From Vanessa cardui (taxonomy: Eukaryota > Arthropoda > Insecta > Lepidoptera > Nymphalidae): DNA of 64,000 nt. Positions 52,547 to 62,940 of this stretch are shown here, piece by piece. The stretch's first letter is position 1; each line of letters starts with the position of its first letter. The stretch is taken from the NCBI RefSeq assembly GCF_905220365.1, contig NC_061134.1, positions 2,619,001-2,683,000 on the forward strand, in the 5' to 3' direction. The notes under the pieces are model-generated. The model was given only the letters and a program-made list of their open reading frames with translations, was not told the origin of the DNA and did no database searches. Made by a program: the position numbers and the translations under genes.

Positions 52547-53104
52547 TTTAAGCCAGTGTGAAAGATTAGTGAGTCAGTGAATTTACAGGTAGCGAAGTTG
52601 TGTCATTTCCGTGGGTAACGCTTAATCAGTGTCAGAATCTTTCGGAGAGAGATCTTTCTTTCTTTCTCTTTCATTTTATTGAAAATTATTTTTTGTGGCT
52701 TTCTTAAAATAATAGTAAATTAGACAGAGATTTTTATCGATATTTTGATTTATTACAAATTCGTTCGATTCTATTTTAATTATGACGTTATAAATAAATA
52801 ATTCATATGTAATCCCAACTAGTAACCTCAATACAAATGTATTGAAGCCTTACAAATTTATTGCGTGTGGATATCGGCCTAAGTAAGTACATAGAACTAT
52901 GTACACGCGATCCAATACACGAAAGTGCATCATTACAGTACAAAAATACATAAACACGTATAAAAGTGTAGTGTACTCTATCATAAAATACTTTGACAAT
53001 AAACAATACTACAAATATGAACCAACATATCGATTGGCAAATACTGCTAAGAGGTTTATAAGTACAATTACATAAATTCTTATATCCAACAAAAATAACA
53101 AAAC
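52547..53104. other. AT-rich spacer
   Basis: TTTCTTTCTTTCTCTTTC microsatellite at 52657. A minus 67-codon frame at 52803-53006 has no recognisable motif. Confidence 0.28.
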
Positions 53105-53398
53105 TATTTTACTTGGTGATAGGACTTTGTGCAATCCCACCTGAGTAGGTACCACTCACTCATCATATAATCTACCGCTAAACAACAGTACACAGTATTG
53201 TTGTGTTCCGGTTTGAAGAATAAATTAGCCACTGTAACACAAGGGACATAACATCTTAGTTCCCAAGGTTGGTGGCGTATTGTCGATGTAGGGAATAGTT
53301 AATATTTCTTACAGCGTCATTGTCTATTGGTGTTGGTGACCACTAACCATCAGGTGGCCAATATGCTCGTCCGCCAATCTTTTCCATTAAAAAAAACA
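53105..53398 (+). mobile_element. SINE family 2, full length
   Basis: TTGGTGATAGGACTTTGTGC, CCTGAGTAGGTACCACTCAC, AACAACAGTACACAGTATTG, TTGTGTTCCGGTTTGAAGAA, CACAAGGGACATAACATCTT, AGTTCCCAAGGTTGGTGGCG, GGTGGCCAATATGCTCGTCC, then an A-run tail. All modules are present; a good reference copy. Confidence 0.74.
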
Positions 53399-53579
53399 GC
53401 ATTATATTATTTCCCTTTTAAGAAAATTGTATAAATATCACAATGTATGTTTCGTCCTTATCACCAATCCAAAAAACTAAAAGAAGTAATATTTATTGCT
53501 ACTAATATATTTGAATCAGATCAAATGTAATTTATATGACAAAGCAATTTCGAAACGCCAATATCTCAACCCCAAAGTT

Positions 53580-53625
53580 TCGGAAAGTAGTCTCCAGCGA
53601 GAAGAAACGGCAAGAAGCAATCGAT
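53580..53625 (-). repeat. LINE 3'-tail repeat (family 3), fragment
   Basis: CGGAAAGTAGTCTCCAGCGA then GAAGAAACGGCAAGAAG matches the core of family 3 (GGAAAGTAGATTCTACCGAG..GAACCGGCAAGAA). Short and decayed. Confidence 0.4.
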
Positions 53626-53703
53626 ATCCAATTTGTTATAACAGAGCGTTATTAGATTTGCAGAAATAAATTGTCATAAGATACTGTAGATCTAATATGG
53701 CTG

Positions 53704-54028
53704 TAAAGTAAAGTAACGTGACAGCCTGTAAATTTCTCTCTGCTGAGCTAATGGCCTCCTCTCCCATTCAGGAGAGCGCTTGGAACATATTCCACCATGC
53801 TGTTCCAATGCGGGTTGGTGGAATGCACATGTGGCAGAATTTCAATGAAATTAGACATATGCAGATTTCCTCACGATGTTTTCCTTCACCGCCGAGCACG
53901 AGATGAATTATAAACACAAATTAAGTAAACACATATATGTATATATATAGTGGTGCTTGCCTGATTTTGAACCCGAAATCATCCGTCAAGATGCAAGTGT
54001 TCTAACCACTGGGCCACCTCGGCTCTCA
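53704..54028 (-). mobile_element. tRNA-SINE (family 1) with 10-bp target duplication
   Basis: Flanked by AATATGGCTG (53694-53703, 54029-54038). Tail TAAAGTAAAGTAACGTGACA plus GCCTG, complete body, head TGATTTTGAACCCGAAATCA and CACTGGGCCACCTCGG. At 325 bp the full length of the family. A TATATG expansion lies at 53930-53950. Confidence 0.87.
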
Positions 54029-54118
54029 AATATGGCTGACATTAATCAAATTATTTTATACAGATGTTTCAGTTTAATTTTCAGTTGACATAATTTAAAC
54101 AAATTAAAATATTTCTAC

Positions 54119-54384
54119 TTCATTATATAGTATGAAACAAAGTCGCTTACCGCTGTCTGTCTCTATCCATTCTTAGATCTTTTAAATTACGAAGCTGATT
54201 TTGATGCGGTTTTCTTTAATATATAGAGCGATTCGAGAGGAAGGTTTTTGTATAAAATACATGGATAATATAGTAGAGAACTACTGATAGTTTTAGAAGT
54301 TTCTCATGTGATATAAATAAACAAATTCTGTAGTACATTTAGTATCAGCATTGCACCCGTGCGAAGCCAGGGCGTATCGCTCGT
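54119..54384 (+). mobile_element. Helitron-like non-autonomous element, family A
   Basis: TTCATTATATAGTATGAAAC start, body AAGTCGCTTACCGCTGTCTG, TTTTGATGCGGTTTTC, GATTCGAGAGGAAGG, AAATACATGGATAATATAGT, TTAGTATCAGCATTGCACCC, hairpin GTGCGAAGCCAGGGCG then TATCGCTCGTG in place of CGCTAGT. Confidence 0.64.
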
Positions 54385-54565
54385 GTATCATAGACGAATG
54401 ATTCATTATGCTGCTTTGCCCACAAACGCCCAATAACAGCCAAATGACACGGGATCACGATACCATTTCCATAGAATTAATTAAGAGATATATAATTATT
54501 TCATACATCGCATGTTTGTATGTAGGTCATCGTTTTACCTAAAATAATATATACTTATTGTTAAA

Positions 54566-54614
54566 ACTAGTTGTGCCGGTGAATTCGTGCGCGCTAGAAT
54601 TTAACAAAAAAAAC
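54566..54614 (-). repeat. Helitron-like 3' end, family D
   Basis: AACTAGTTGTGCCGGTGAAT, TCGTGCGCGCTAGAATTTAA is the reversed end of family D (compare AAACGCGCAT...GGGCACAGCTAG at 33640). The body is absent. Confidence 0.4.
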
Positions 54615-54659
54615 CTCGATCGACTCTTTCCACGTATTTACAACAATTTTGTTGTTGGG

Positions 54660-54960
54660 CTATCAAATCAAATCAGAATAAACTTTATTCAAGTAGGCTT
54701 TTACAAACACTTTTGAATCGTCATTTTACAATTAAGTGAAGCTACCATCGGTTCGGAAAGTAGATTCTACCGAGACGAACCGGCAAGAAACTGAGTAGTT
54801 ACTCTTTTTTTAACATTTCAAAAATACAAAGTCATGTTAGTTAAATACAATTATTGAAATTAATAAATCCTGCTAGGAAGTCAACAGGTATGAACTCCAC
54901 GGTTTTTTATCATCTATAAAATGTTGTATCGAATAATATGCTTTTTCTACCATTGCTTTG
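54660..54960 (-). mobile_element. LINE 3'-tail repeat (family 3), longest copy
   Basis: ATCAAATCAAATCAGAATAA tail, ACTTTATTCAAGTAGGCTTT, TTGAATCGTCATTTTACAAT, GGTTCGGAAAGTAGATTCTA, GAACCGGCAAGAAACTGAG, AGTCATGTTAGTTAAATACA, CTAGGAAGTCAACAGGTATG, AACTCCACGGTTTTTTATC. About 300 bp, the reference for the family. In its own orientation it ends in AATAAA plus a GATTT-type repeat. Confidence 0.6.
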
Positions 54961-54965
54961 CGAAA

Positions 54966-54988
54966 TCTCTCTCTCTCTCTCTCTCTCC
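54966..54988. repeat. CT dinucleotide microsatellite
   Basis: About eleven CT units follow directly after the family-3 repeat. A 67-codon frame starting in it is not a gene. Confidence 0.8.
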
Positions 54989-55440
54989 TGTGCATTAATT
55001 ATTCCCATCTGATGGTGTTGTCTGCCTTCCTAGTTTTTTGCTTCCACTTCGCTCTATTTGACGTATCGTTTTCAGTAACATTACTTTTCGAAATCATTAC
55101 TTCAAATGTTTCAAGAATATTTAGAGCAAACTGTGACCTGATTCTTTCTTTCCAGTCCTAATCCAGTTATTTGTTAGTTTTGGAAATTGAAGCTTTTATA
55201 TATTTCGACGTGCTTTTTCCTATTTTCCAGTGTACCACCTCTAATCTCTACAGCGCTCTCACGAAAAACTATTCATTTTACAAAAATAAATTTTAACTTA
55301 CTAGAATTTTCTTCTAGTTTCAATTTTGAACTAAGAACTTCATCATAATTTTTCGTAAAGGAGAAAGTCCTAAAAATGTAATTTTTGAAAAAACGCACGA
55401 CTATCCAAACGCACAAAAATTAATATTCGAAATCTATAAA
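54989..55440. other. Spacer
   Basis: No gene or repeat recognised. A phenylalanine/serine-rich frame (to 55161) has no motif. Confidence 0.28.
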
Positions 55441-55441
55441 A

Positions 55442-55681
55442 TCGTTATTATTACATAGTATAAAACAAAGTCGCTTATGACCGTTTGTTCTATATATGCT
55501 TAGATCATTAAAATAACGCAACGGATATTGATGAGTTTTTCTTAATAGATAGAATGATTCGAGGGAAAGGTTTTTGTGTATAATACATGTTCATTATAGT
55601 AAAGAAATACTGATAATTTTAGAAGTTTGTAATGTGGTGTCATATCATTGCGACCGGGGTAAGCCGGGGTGGGGCGCTAGT
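55442..55681 (+). mobile_element. Helitron-like element, family A, with intact CTAG
   Basis: ATTACATAGTATAAAACAAA, AACGCAACGGATATTGATGA, GATTCGAGGGAAAGG, TTTTAGAAGTTTGTAATGTG, then ACCGGGGTAAGCCGGGGTGG and GGCGCTAGT. The hairpin and terminal CTAG are kept, so this copy defines the 3' end of the family on the plus strand. The AATACTG...GTATCAG block before the hairpin is deleted. Confidence 0.68.
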
Positions 55682-56055
55682 CACAGATATTCAACTATTT
55701 TTACGCATTTAATGTCTTGTATATGTAAATGATACCAAATTAATTATTTATATTTTAAATCAGTGAGTTAATTAGAATCGACATTAACAGTTTCAGAACG
55801 TAATCACGAAACTGCGTTAAGGTATAATAACCACATCATTAAATACTCATGATAACAGCTAGCAATCCATGATCATCAGAGGCAGAGCTTATCACTAATG
55901 TAGACTAGATCGCAACATAATTGCTCACAAACCGAAACAGACGACCTAGATAACTAACTGTATATGAATTTCAAGCTCATTGTCAAATGTACTTGTAATC
56001 ACAATAATATTCAAAGTATATGTGATTTTATTAAAGTTAAAATAAAAACTTAGGT
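55682..56055. other. Spacer
   Basis: Nothing recognised. Confidence 0.25.
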
Positions 56056-56057
56056 AT

Positions 56058-56150
56058 GAAATGTTTTAACCCTTATGCTTGCAGTTACACTGACTTTCAC
56101 TATTTAAAACGGAACACAATAAAACTACGAATTACAGATCAGGGCTTAGT
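56058..56150 (-). mobile_element. SINE family 2, fragment
   Basis: AACCCTTATGCTTGCAGTTA, CACTGACTTTCACTATTTAA, AACGGAACACAATAAAACTA: the central part of family 2 reversed. Both ends are lost. Confidence 0.42.
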
Positions 56151-56282
56151 ATACATGATTAGTAGTTGCAGCCCAGATTAAAAGCTCGAAGTTTGTAAAA
56201 TATTTGTTAGTCTTTATGCAGGATAAATAATTTACTTCTTATTACTTCCTGAAAATATTAACTCTTGTTATGAAATTTATCT

Positions 56283-56566
56283 TCTGAGATGGCCCAGTGG
56301 TTAGAACGCGTGCATCTTAGCCGATGATTGCGGGTTCAAACCCAGGCAAGCACCACTATATATATGTGCGTAATTTATGTTTATAATTTTCGTGCTCGGG
56401 GGTGAAGGAATACATCGTGAGGAAACCTGCGTGTGTCTAATTTCATCGAAATTCTGCCACATGTGCATTCCACCAACCCGCATTGGAACACCGTGGTGGA
56501 ATATGTTCCAAATCCTCTCCTTAATGGAAGAGGAGGTCTTATCCCAGCTATGGGAAATTTACAGGC
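56283..56566 (+). mobile_element. tRNA-SINE (family 1), abutting a LINE tail
   Basis: Intact head (GAGATGGCCCAGTGG; GGGTTCAAACCC) and body. Its own tail stops at GGGAAATTTACAGGCC and is followed at once by the TTTATTTATT repeat, the reversed tail of the LINE at 56567. The SINE therefore probably landed in or next to that LINE's A-rich tail. Three overlapping frames are not genes. Confidence 0.8.
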
Positions 56567-57320
56567 CTTTATTTATTTATTTATTTATTTAATACTTTAT
56601 TGCACACACAATGAAAGGACATACAAATAAAGAGAACAATTACAACAAAGAAAAGAAAATAAGAGCGTGCAAAGGCGGTCACTTCGTGACCGCAGATCAA
56701 GATGACAATCAGAGTCAGTGCCTAAAAAAGAGAAACGAGTTTTTAAGTAATTAGGAGATAGAGGATTATAAAGGATAGAATAGAGAAGGGAGAGTATATG
56801 CAAGTTGCGGCGATGTCTAATTGTAAGCCACTTCAGTTGGTTACGGTATTCGCTGACGTGATCGAATTTATGTAGCGCAAAAATAAATTTGATACAGACG
56901 TTTTGTAATCGTTCAAGCTTGTTTAGCTGTTCTTCTGTTAGGTCTGTATAACTACAGTCAGCGTAGTCCAGTATTGGGAGCAGTAGTGATTGAGCCAGGC
57001 AAATTTTTGTTTTAACCGGTAATAGGTGCTTCAGACGTTTGAAAGAGCTAATAGTGGCAAAAATCTTTCTACTTACTTCTGCAACTTGCACGGACCAGGA
57101 GAGGTTAGTATCTATAAGGAGACCAAGGTTTTTTACATGGGAACAGAGGGTTAAGGAAACATTGTCGTAAAGAATAGCGGGTAATTTACTATAATTAAGT
57201 TTGGAGAGTTAAAAGGTGCTACCAATTATAATGGCCTGGGACTTGGCAGGATTAACATAGAGTCCATACGCCTTGCACCAATTGCAGATGTTAAGCAGGT
57301 CCTGATTGAGTCTTGCCTTT
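56567..57320 (-). pseudogene. Jockey-like LINE, C-terminal RT tail and 3' UTR
   Basis: On the minus strand a frame reads NQDLLNICNWCKAYGLYVN, a stop at about 57204, then NLGLLIDTNLSWSVQVAEVS, QSLLLPILDYADCSY, LNKLERLQNVCIKFIFALHK and RHRRNLHILSLLYSILYNP. This is the region after the RT active site in Jockey-like elements. It then runs without a break into 3' UTR-like sequence ending GTGCAATAAAGTATTAAATA and AAATA repeats, so the last part of the ORF is deleted. 5'-truncated, one nonsense codon: inactive. Confidence 0.78.
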
Positions 57321-57589
57321 ACTTTAGTTTACCTCAATATTCAATTCATGATGTTCTTCAATCCAAATATTTCTCTACTTCCCTTCTCTACATCGATACA
57401 ACTATTATCAATCTATATTTTTATTTTACAATCCTTCGTGACTGAATAAGTAGTTTCCGACTTTGGTAATTATAACATTAATTAGTGAAACAATAAGTTC
57501 ATTGGACGCCTACCAAAATTCTCTCACGCTTAAAAATCACGAGACTTTGTACCGATGTCGCTTTATAGCAAACAAATATATTTCACGAA
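57321..57589. other. Spacer
   Basis: No recognisable feature. Confidence 0.25.
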
Positions 57590-57645
57590 CTAGCTGTGAC
57601 AGCGGCTTCGCGTGAGATTGAATTAAACAAAAAGATATTGTTCGA
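57590..57645 (-). repeat. Helitron-like 3' end fragment
   Basis: ACGAACTAGCTGTGACAGCG, GCTTCGCGTGAGATTGAATT: reversed CTAG plus GC segment typical of family C/D ends, with no body. Confidence 0.38.
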
Positions 57646-57695
57646 TTTGTAGTTTTTACTTCAACTTATTAATTATGTAACAGGCAACTTTTTAT

Positions 57696-58012
57696 GACGA
57701 CCTCCATGGTCGAGTGGTGCGTACACCGGTTTTCATGGGTACGCTACTCTTAGGTCCCGGGTTCGATTCCTGGCTTAGTCGATGTAGATTACCATTAGTT
57801 TTCTATGTTAAATATGAGACAATATCACATACATTACTCTGATCCCAATGTAAGTAGCTGAAGCAATTGTGTTATGGAAATCAGAAGTAACGACGGTACC
57901 ACAAACACCCAGACCCAAGACAACATGGTTGACGACCTCCATGGTCGAGTGGTGTGTACACCAGTTTTCATGGTAGTGGTATGTGATGCTGTCTCATATT
58001 TATTTATTTATT
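57696..58012 (+). mobile_element. Rearranged SINE family 4: head, inverted body, second head
   Basis: Head 1 (57696-57809) has GACGACCTCCATGGTCGAG, B box GGGTTCGATTCC and runs to TTTTCTATGTT. Then 57810-57926 is the family body in reverse complement (AAATATGAGACAATATCACA to CAAGACAACAT). A second head starts at 57931 (GACGACCTCCATGGTCGAG) and after 43 bp jumps to the element's 3' end (TATGTGATGCTGTCTCATAT) and a TTTA repeat tail. Compare the collinear copy at 42550. Confidence 0.72.
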
Positions 58013-58950
58013 ATTTATTTTTGATATAAAGTAAATGTGTAAGTCACAGTCAGTGGTAGGCTTTCTACGTAACAGCAGAATAGTGGCATGAGCGAGAGCT
58101 GCTATCTGTGGTGGAGAGTATTTGGACATTGCGGTGATTTTATTATTATTTATTTACAATTCTAAGTTACTCTTTATTACATCCGCTATCTGACAGTACA
58201 AGTCCCGTCAAAATAGTCCAGTCGTTCCAGAGATTGGCATGATTTATATATTACATATATTATTTTATTTTATTTAAATATCAAAATTACGAGCGAGAAT
58301 TGTAAACCCAATTTGAAATTCAATCCTTTCCCGCTGTTATTTTAAATATTGAATAAGCGTGCACTAATTTCGTGTTAATAACAAAAGTCTATTAATACTA
58401 ATAATACATTCGTTAATTCTAAATTACTATATGATATTTGGTTAAAGCCAGTACTTACATTTGATATCGTTTGAAAATACTGTGGCCGTATTTTACTTAA
58501 ACGTATTATGTCAAATTATATAAACTGACATATTTGTATGAATCAATTTAATCAACCGATATACAAATAAAAAGCCAACTGTTCCAAACGTTGGATCAAA
58601 GTCGTCAAAATCGAGAATTTCATCATCGATTGCTTGGTTACTGGTGCCAGTTAGGTTAGCTGAAAATGAAAATCCCTGATAAACAGAAATGGATTCAAAA
58701 AGATCGTTGAATCTATTTCGGATACGTAGAATTTGTTTCGTAACGTCAATTAAAGCGGATGTCGTGCCTCACTTGTAACCAGCAAAGCTCGTAGTTAGAT
58801 GACTCGAAATCTTTGTAGGGTATAGGTGAGCATCACCTACCTTGATAGACATGTGTATTGTATATGCTTTAACGCCAATAAATATCAGCAACTTGGGAAA
58901 CTATAGGTAACTAATTTTATTCATGTAAATTTAATGTAAGTATATATTAC
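58013..58950. other. Spacer, nothing recognised
   Basis: TTTA-rich at the left, otherwise unique AT-rich sequence. No ORF or repeat. Confidence 0.28.
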
Positions 58951-58952
58951 AT

Positions 58953-59275
58953 GGTGAGAGCCAAGATGGCTCCGTGGTGAAGATGTGCGATCTTAACCGA
59001 TGATTGCGGGTTCTAACTCAAGCGATCATCACTGAATTTTCATATGCTTAATTTGTGTTTAAAATTCATCTCGAGGTCGACGGTGAATGAAAATATCGTG
59101 AGAAAACCTGCATGTGTCTTATTTCAACGAAATTATGTCACATGAACCATAAATCTTCATGAATCCACCAATCCGCATTGGAGCAGCGTGGAGAAATATG
59201 CTCCTATCCTTTTCCCCGAAGGAAAGGAGGCCTTGCAACGAGAAATTTATAGGTTGTTACTACTACTACACTATT
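58953..59275 (+). mobile_element. tRNA-SINE (family 1), diverged full length
   Basis: GAGAGCCAAGATGGCTCCGT head, B box GGGTTCTAACTC, TCGAGGTCGACGGTGAATGA, CATTGGAGCAGCGTGGAGAA, GGAAAGGAGGCCTTGC, end AGGTTGTTACTACTACTAC. About 10-15% from the other copies, with a CCATAAATCTTCATGAATCC insertion. An old copy. Confidence 0.74.
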
Positions 59276-59317
59276 CTATTACATTATATTGATTTCTTTA
59301 TTTAAAATTGGTAAGTG

Positions 59318-59492
59318 GACTGACAAAACCTCCTGATGGTACTCATCACCGCACATGCACCGCACGGTGCTTTGAAAAATATTAACCGTCACTTATATTC
59401 CATCAATCTACAGAACTAAAATGTTATGCCTGTCAGCACAAAAAACTAAGCAATGCCGCCTGCCCAACTAACCTTTTAATTAGTAGTTTCTA
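59318..59492 (-). mobile_element. SINE family 2, decayed
   Basis: GTAAGTGGACTGACAAAACC, TCCTGATGGTACTCATCACC, GGTGCTTTGAAAAATATTAA, CATCAATCTACAGAACTAAA, ATGTTATGCCTGTCAGCAC in reversed family order. High divergence. Confidence 0.42.
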
Positions 59493-59647
59493 GCCACTCG
59501 CCTTTATAGCTATGTGTTTCTCTTACTTATTCGTTCTAATTAAGATATTTGACCGTTTTGTAGCTTCATTAAAATTTATTTGTCTGTAAAAACAATTGAA
59601 TTTGTCTCTGCTGCTGACATGGTCTTTATTACATGGCTATACATAAT

Positions 59648-59868
59648 ACTAGCGACCCGCCCCGGCTTCGCACGGGTGCAATGCTCATACAAAATATACT
59701 AAAGATTTTTTTTTCTTTACTATATTGTCCATGTATTATATACAAAAACCATCCTCTTGAATCACTCTATCTATCTATATATTAAAAAAAAAACCGCATC
59801 AAAATTCGATCTAATCATTCATAGGGACAGACAGCCGACTTTGTTTAATACCGTGTTATGATGATTAA
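59648..59868 (-). mobile_element. Helitron-like element, family A, with intact CTAG
   Basis: ACTAGCGACCCGCCCCGGCT, TCGCACGGGTGCAATGCTCA, CTTTACTATATTGTCCATGT, AAACCGCATCAAAATTCG, ACAGACAGCCGACTTTGTTT. On its own strand it ends GGGGCGGGTCGCTAG then T, the canonical end. A CTAT microsatellite and small deletions are present inside. Confidence 0.72.
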
Positions 59869-60150
59869 ATGCGCATGTTTATTTTGTCATTTTGTTTTGT
59901 AGGCCTTTGAACTTAAAATAAAAAATGCTGTAAGCGACGAGTATGAGCTACTAACCGGTAACATCCGGTTCGTCTGGTTTTTCCCGAAACTCAGACTAGA
60001 ATATAATATATAGAATAATAGAATATTTCGTATTCTATGCATTCACGTAGCGCTCAATTTATCGAGTTGAAATTTTGTACTGTAATTGTTGTTAGCACTG
60101 AACGCTTTCTAGTACATTAACAACGTACGATAAGTTGTATAAATTGTGTT
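59869..60150. other. Spacer
   Basis: Nothing recognised. Confidence 0.25.
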
Positions 60151-60153
60151 CAA

Positions 60154-60238
60154 TCGAGTCGTGGTAGAGTGGTGTGTATACCGGTTTTAAAAGGTACGCC
60201 ACTCCGAGGTCCCGGGTTCGATTCCCGACAAAATTGTT
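60154..60238 (+). mobile_element. SINE family 4 head fragment
   Basis: CGAGTCGTGGTAGAGTGGTG, TACCGGTTTT, GGTACGCCACTCCGAGGTCC, CGGGTTCGATTCCCGAC. A complete tRNA-like head with excellent B box but no body, the second head-only copy in the window. It has no complete acceptor stem, so it is not a functional tRNA gene. Confidence 0.55.
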
Positions 60239-60558
60239 AGTTTAAAGTAAATAAATCGACAAAGTTGAGAAGATAACAAAAAGCAAATAATATAAATTAG
60301 GAAATAAAATCTACAGTTATTATTTGAATTCACAAAAAGCGCTATTTACATATAATAATAGTATATTATTATATAAACTTGCATTTACTACGAATTTATT
60401 AGAAGGACTCATCACTTAGTTTTTCCCATTGACTAAAAATACAACAATCCTTGTTTCTTATAATTTTAATGTCACCTTCATAAAAAAACTCAATTTATTT
60501 ATTCAGTTTCTTCCCCTCTATAGACACACATACGTTACATGTTATCAAAATATACTTA
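60239..60558. other. Spacer
   Basis: AT-rich, no gene. Confidence 0.25.
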
Positions 60559-60559
60559 A

Positions 60560-60727
60560 TCCATTAAAAAGTATTATACGCTTCCCCTACGTGATGTTAA
60601 GTGAGGGTGTGGGACTCCCCGGAGCCCTGGACGCCGAGTGCTCCCAGGTACGCCGGGATTTACACACTAAAAAAATCAGCGGTACCCTCTCCGTCTTTCG
60701 GCGGGCGCCACGGGAGCGCAATACAAG
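60560..60727 (+). mobile_element. Second copy of the 12.4-kb retroposon family
   Basis: GTGTGGGACTCCCCGGAGCC, CTGGACGCCGAGTGCTCCCA, GGTACGCCGGGATTTACACA, CTAAAAAAATCAGCGGTACC, CTCTCCGTCTTTCGGCGG and GCGCCACGGGAGCGC match the reverse complement of 12439-12613 over nearly its full length. The right side carries a nearly palindromic GGCGCC. The last third of a 103-codon frame here comes from this repeat, so the frame is not a gene. Confidence 0.55.
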
Positions 60728-60740
60728 CAGGCCTGTGTAA

Positions 60741-62505
60741 GTGATATATTTACTATATTACAATGGAATCTTGTTATGATTGTATAAATAAATAAAACTG
60801 AATATAACGCGAGAAATAAAAAAAAGTTTACCATATTAGCCAAATATAATTATATATGTTAATAAATCAAGAGACTTATGAACTAACTAAAAAACTACTA
60901 AGCTTCTTTTTATCTCTGTTGTTGTCCAGTAATGTATCGAGAAAATATAAATCAGCTTATCTTATTGAAATCTTTGACAGTCAAATACGAATTTCGAGTT
61001 ATTGCCATACTTTTAAACTGTCTTATCTTTCCGCCTACTATTTATAAATATGAATATAATTATATCCTCCTAATGGATTTTGATTACAAAGGCCATTGAA
61101 AATGGACAAGTACTGGAGGTAAATTTGACTAGAAATTATAATTTAATTCATTTTCTTATTTTAATAAAGATACAGTTGCGTTTCCGTTGATGTTGGTTAG
61201 AATTAGACTCAAGAAGGTTTTGTATCGGTCATAAAATAGCAGAAATTGCCTTGATACGACTCAGCTGAAGTATATTTTTGTGAATAATAGAGACGTATTG
61301 AAACCGTTATAAATAATTAGAATCAATAAAAATAATCAGGTATACATTCCCTTATACTCAACTCAAAATCGAGTGGGTTGGTTAGCCAAATAGAAGTAGA
61401 GATAGAGAATCAGGTACATGACCAGTTTCATGTACATTCCAAGACTAAATACCATGACATCAATATCAACTCCTCGGAACAGCTAATCCAATAATTTGTT
61501 GTCATAACTTTTTTATTGGCTCTTGTGGAATTTGAGACCAGAATCTCGGATTCTGCAGACGATGCCATCCTAGATTCTTTTAAAGAATCACAACATTTTC
61601 TAAATAAGGAAATTGAAGGGTTTCTTATATTGAAAGAAGGAAAATATTTTAGACGATTTAAAAATAGCAAGAAATAATTTCGCCAAAAACTCAGTTACAA
61701 TGACCATATATTGGATCCTTTGTGTAAAGGTTGTTACTATTTCATGTAAAAACTCAACGTAGAATATAAATACTTATAACTTTACAAAAGCTGGATATGT
61801 TGTTATTTTAGTTTCGAACAACACAACCCGATTCCATTTTGTTGAATAGAATTTTTTATTCCCGACACAACTATTTTCAACAAGGACGTTTGTTAACTCG
61901 AGCTTGAATTTCTAGTGCATTTGGATGCTATCCAGAATCACAAGGAAACCAGATGATAAGACCCCTTTTCGTAAAAAACTAGCCCGTTAAATAGTCCGCT
62001 GTAGATATAATTCTGTTGAACACGCGAGTTCTTTCATAATTGGTGAGTGTACTTTGAAGTGAAATATTGAAATCTGTGGTTTTTCACGTCACGTACTGAT
62101 TTCGGATTCTATTGATTTAATTTTATGCTTAGTTAGCTTAACATTTTTAATTTTACTAAGTAGGAAACGACCTTTCTTATGTCATATTCGTAATCATTTT
62201 ATTTTTCAATTCATATCGATATCGATATATCGATATAAAACTCGAATCAAAAGATCAAATCAAAGATTTTTTTCAAAGAAAAGAAGAAAAGAATTTTTTC
62301 TATTTATAAGCTAAAACGAAACTGGGAAATAACAATTTTGGTCTAGAAAAGGTGCGTTCATTGCCGAAGATAGTCATTGCGTTTATTGCAGTCGATAAGA
62401 TTTCTACATAGGAATAGTATAGTATTGTAAATGATAATACCTATCCCATGTGAAGCAGTTAATAATTCTTACAATTCCGTATATTACATATTAATTGAAA
62501 ATTAA
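60741..62505. other. Long stretch without recognised gene
   Basis: Unique AT-rich DNA. At about 62210-62240 ATATCGATATCGATATATCG plus ATAT is a palindromic CGAT/ATAT cluster. Predicted frames (63 and 80 codons) have no motif. Confidence 0.3.
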
Positions 62506-62580
62506 AAGAGAATAATTATCAGGAGAGTAATTATCCTGGCAAGTATATAAGGAGAATAATTATCCTGGCAAGTATACTTA
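62506..62580. repeat. 29-bp tandem repeat, two and a half copies
   Basis: GGAGAGTAATTATCCTGGCA plus AGTATATAA (62522-62550) is followed by GGAGAATAATTATCCTGGCA plus AGTATACTTA (62551-62580), and preceded by a partial AAGAGAATAATTATCA. A short minisatellite just before a SINE. Confidence 0.75.
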
Positions 62581-62621
62581 GACATTTCTGAGGATAGATT
62601 TGACAGTTTATATTTAATTCT

Positions 62622-62940
62622 ACTTGGTGGCAGGGCTTTGTGCAAGCCGGTCTGGGTAGGTACCATCCACTTATCAGTTATTCTACCGCCAAATAACAAT
62701 ATTCAGTATTGTTGTGTTCCAGTTTGAAGGGTGAGTGAGCCAGTGTAACTACAGGCACAAAGGACATAACATCTTCGTTCCCAAGGTTGGTGGCACATTG
62801 ACGACGTATGGAATAGTTAATATCTCTTACAGCGTCATTGTCTACGGGTGATGGTGCCCACTTACCATAAAAAAAATCATGAGGACATTGCCGACGTAAG
62901 GAATAGTTAATATTTCTTACAGCGTCAAGAAAAACTAGAA
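62622..62940 (+). mobile_element. SINE family 2 with an internal 43-bp duplication
   Basis: TTGGTGGCAGGGCTTTGTGC, CAAGCCGGTCTGGGTAGGTA, GTTGTGTTCCAGTTTGAAGG, GTGAGCCAGTGTAACTACAG, AAAGGACATAACATCTTCG. The block ACATTG.CGACGTA.GGAAT...ACAGCGTCA occurs twice (62795-62837 and 62885-62927, 40 of 43 bases equal), separated by CACTTACCATAAAAAAAATC. Antisense frames here are not genes. Confidence 0.7.

Noticed and set aside
56283..56350. tRNA-like A and B boxes
   Set aside because: Here and in the other copies the boxes are followed by a fixed 250-bp body and tail, and no acceptor stem closes; these are SINE heads, not tRNA genes.
60429..60740. 103-codon plus frame
   Set aside because: Left part is AT-rich unique DNA, right part is the retroposon related to 12439-12613; a chimeric chance frame.
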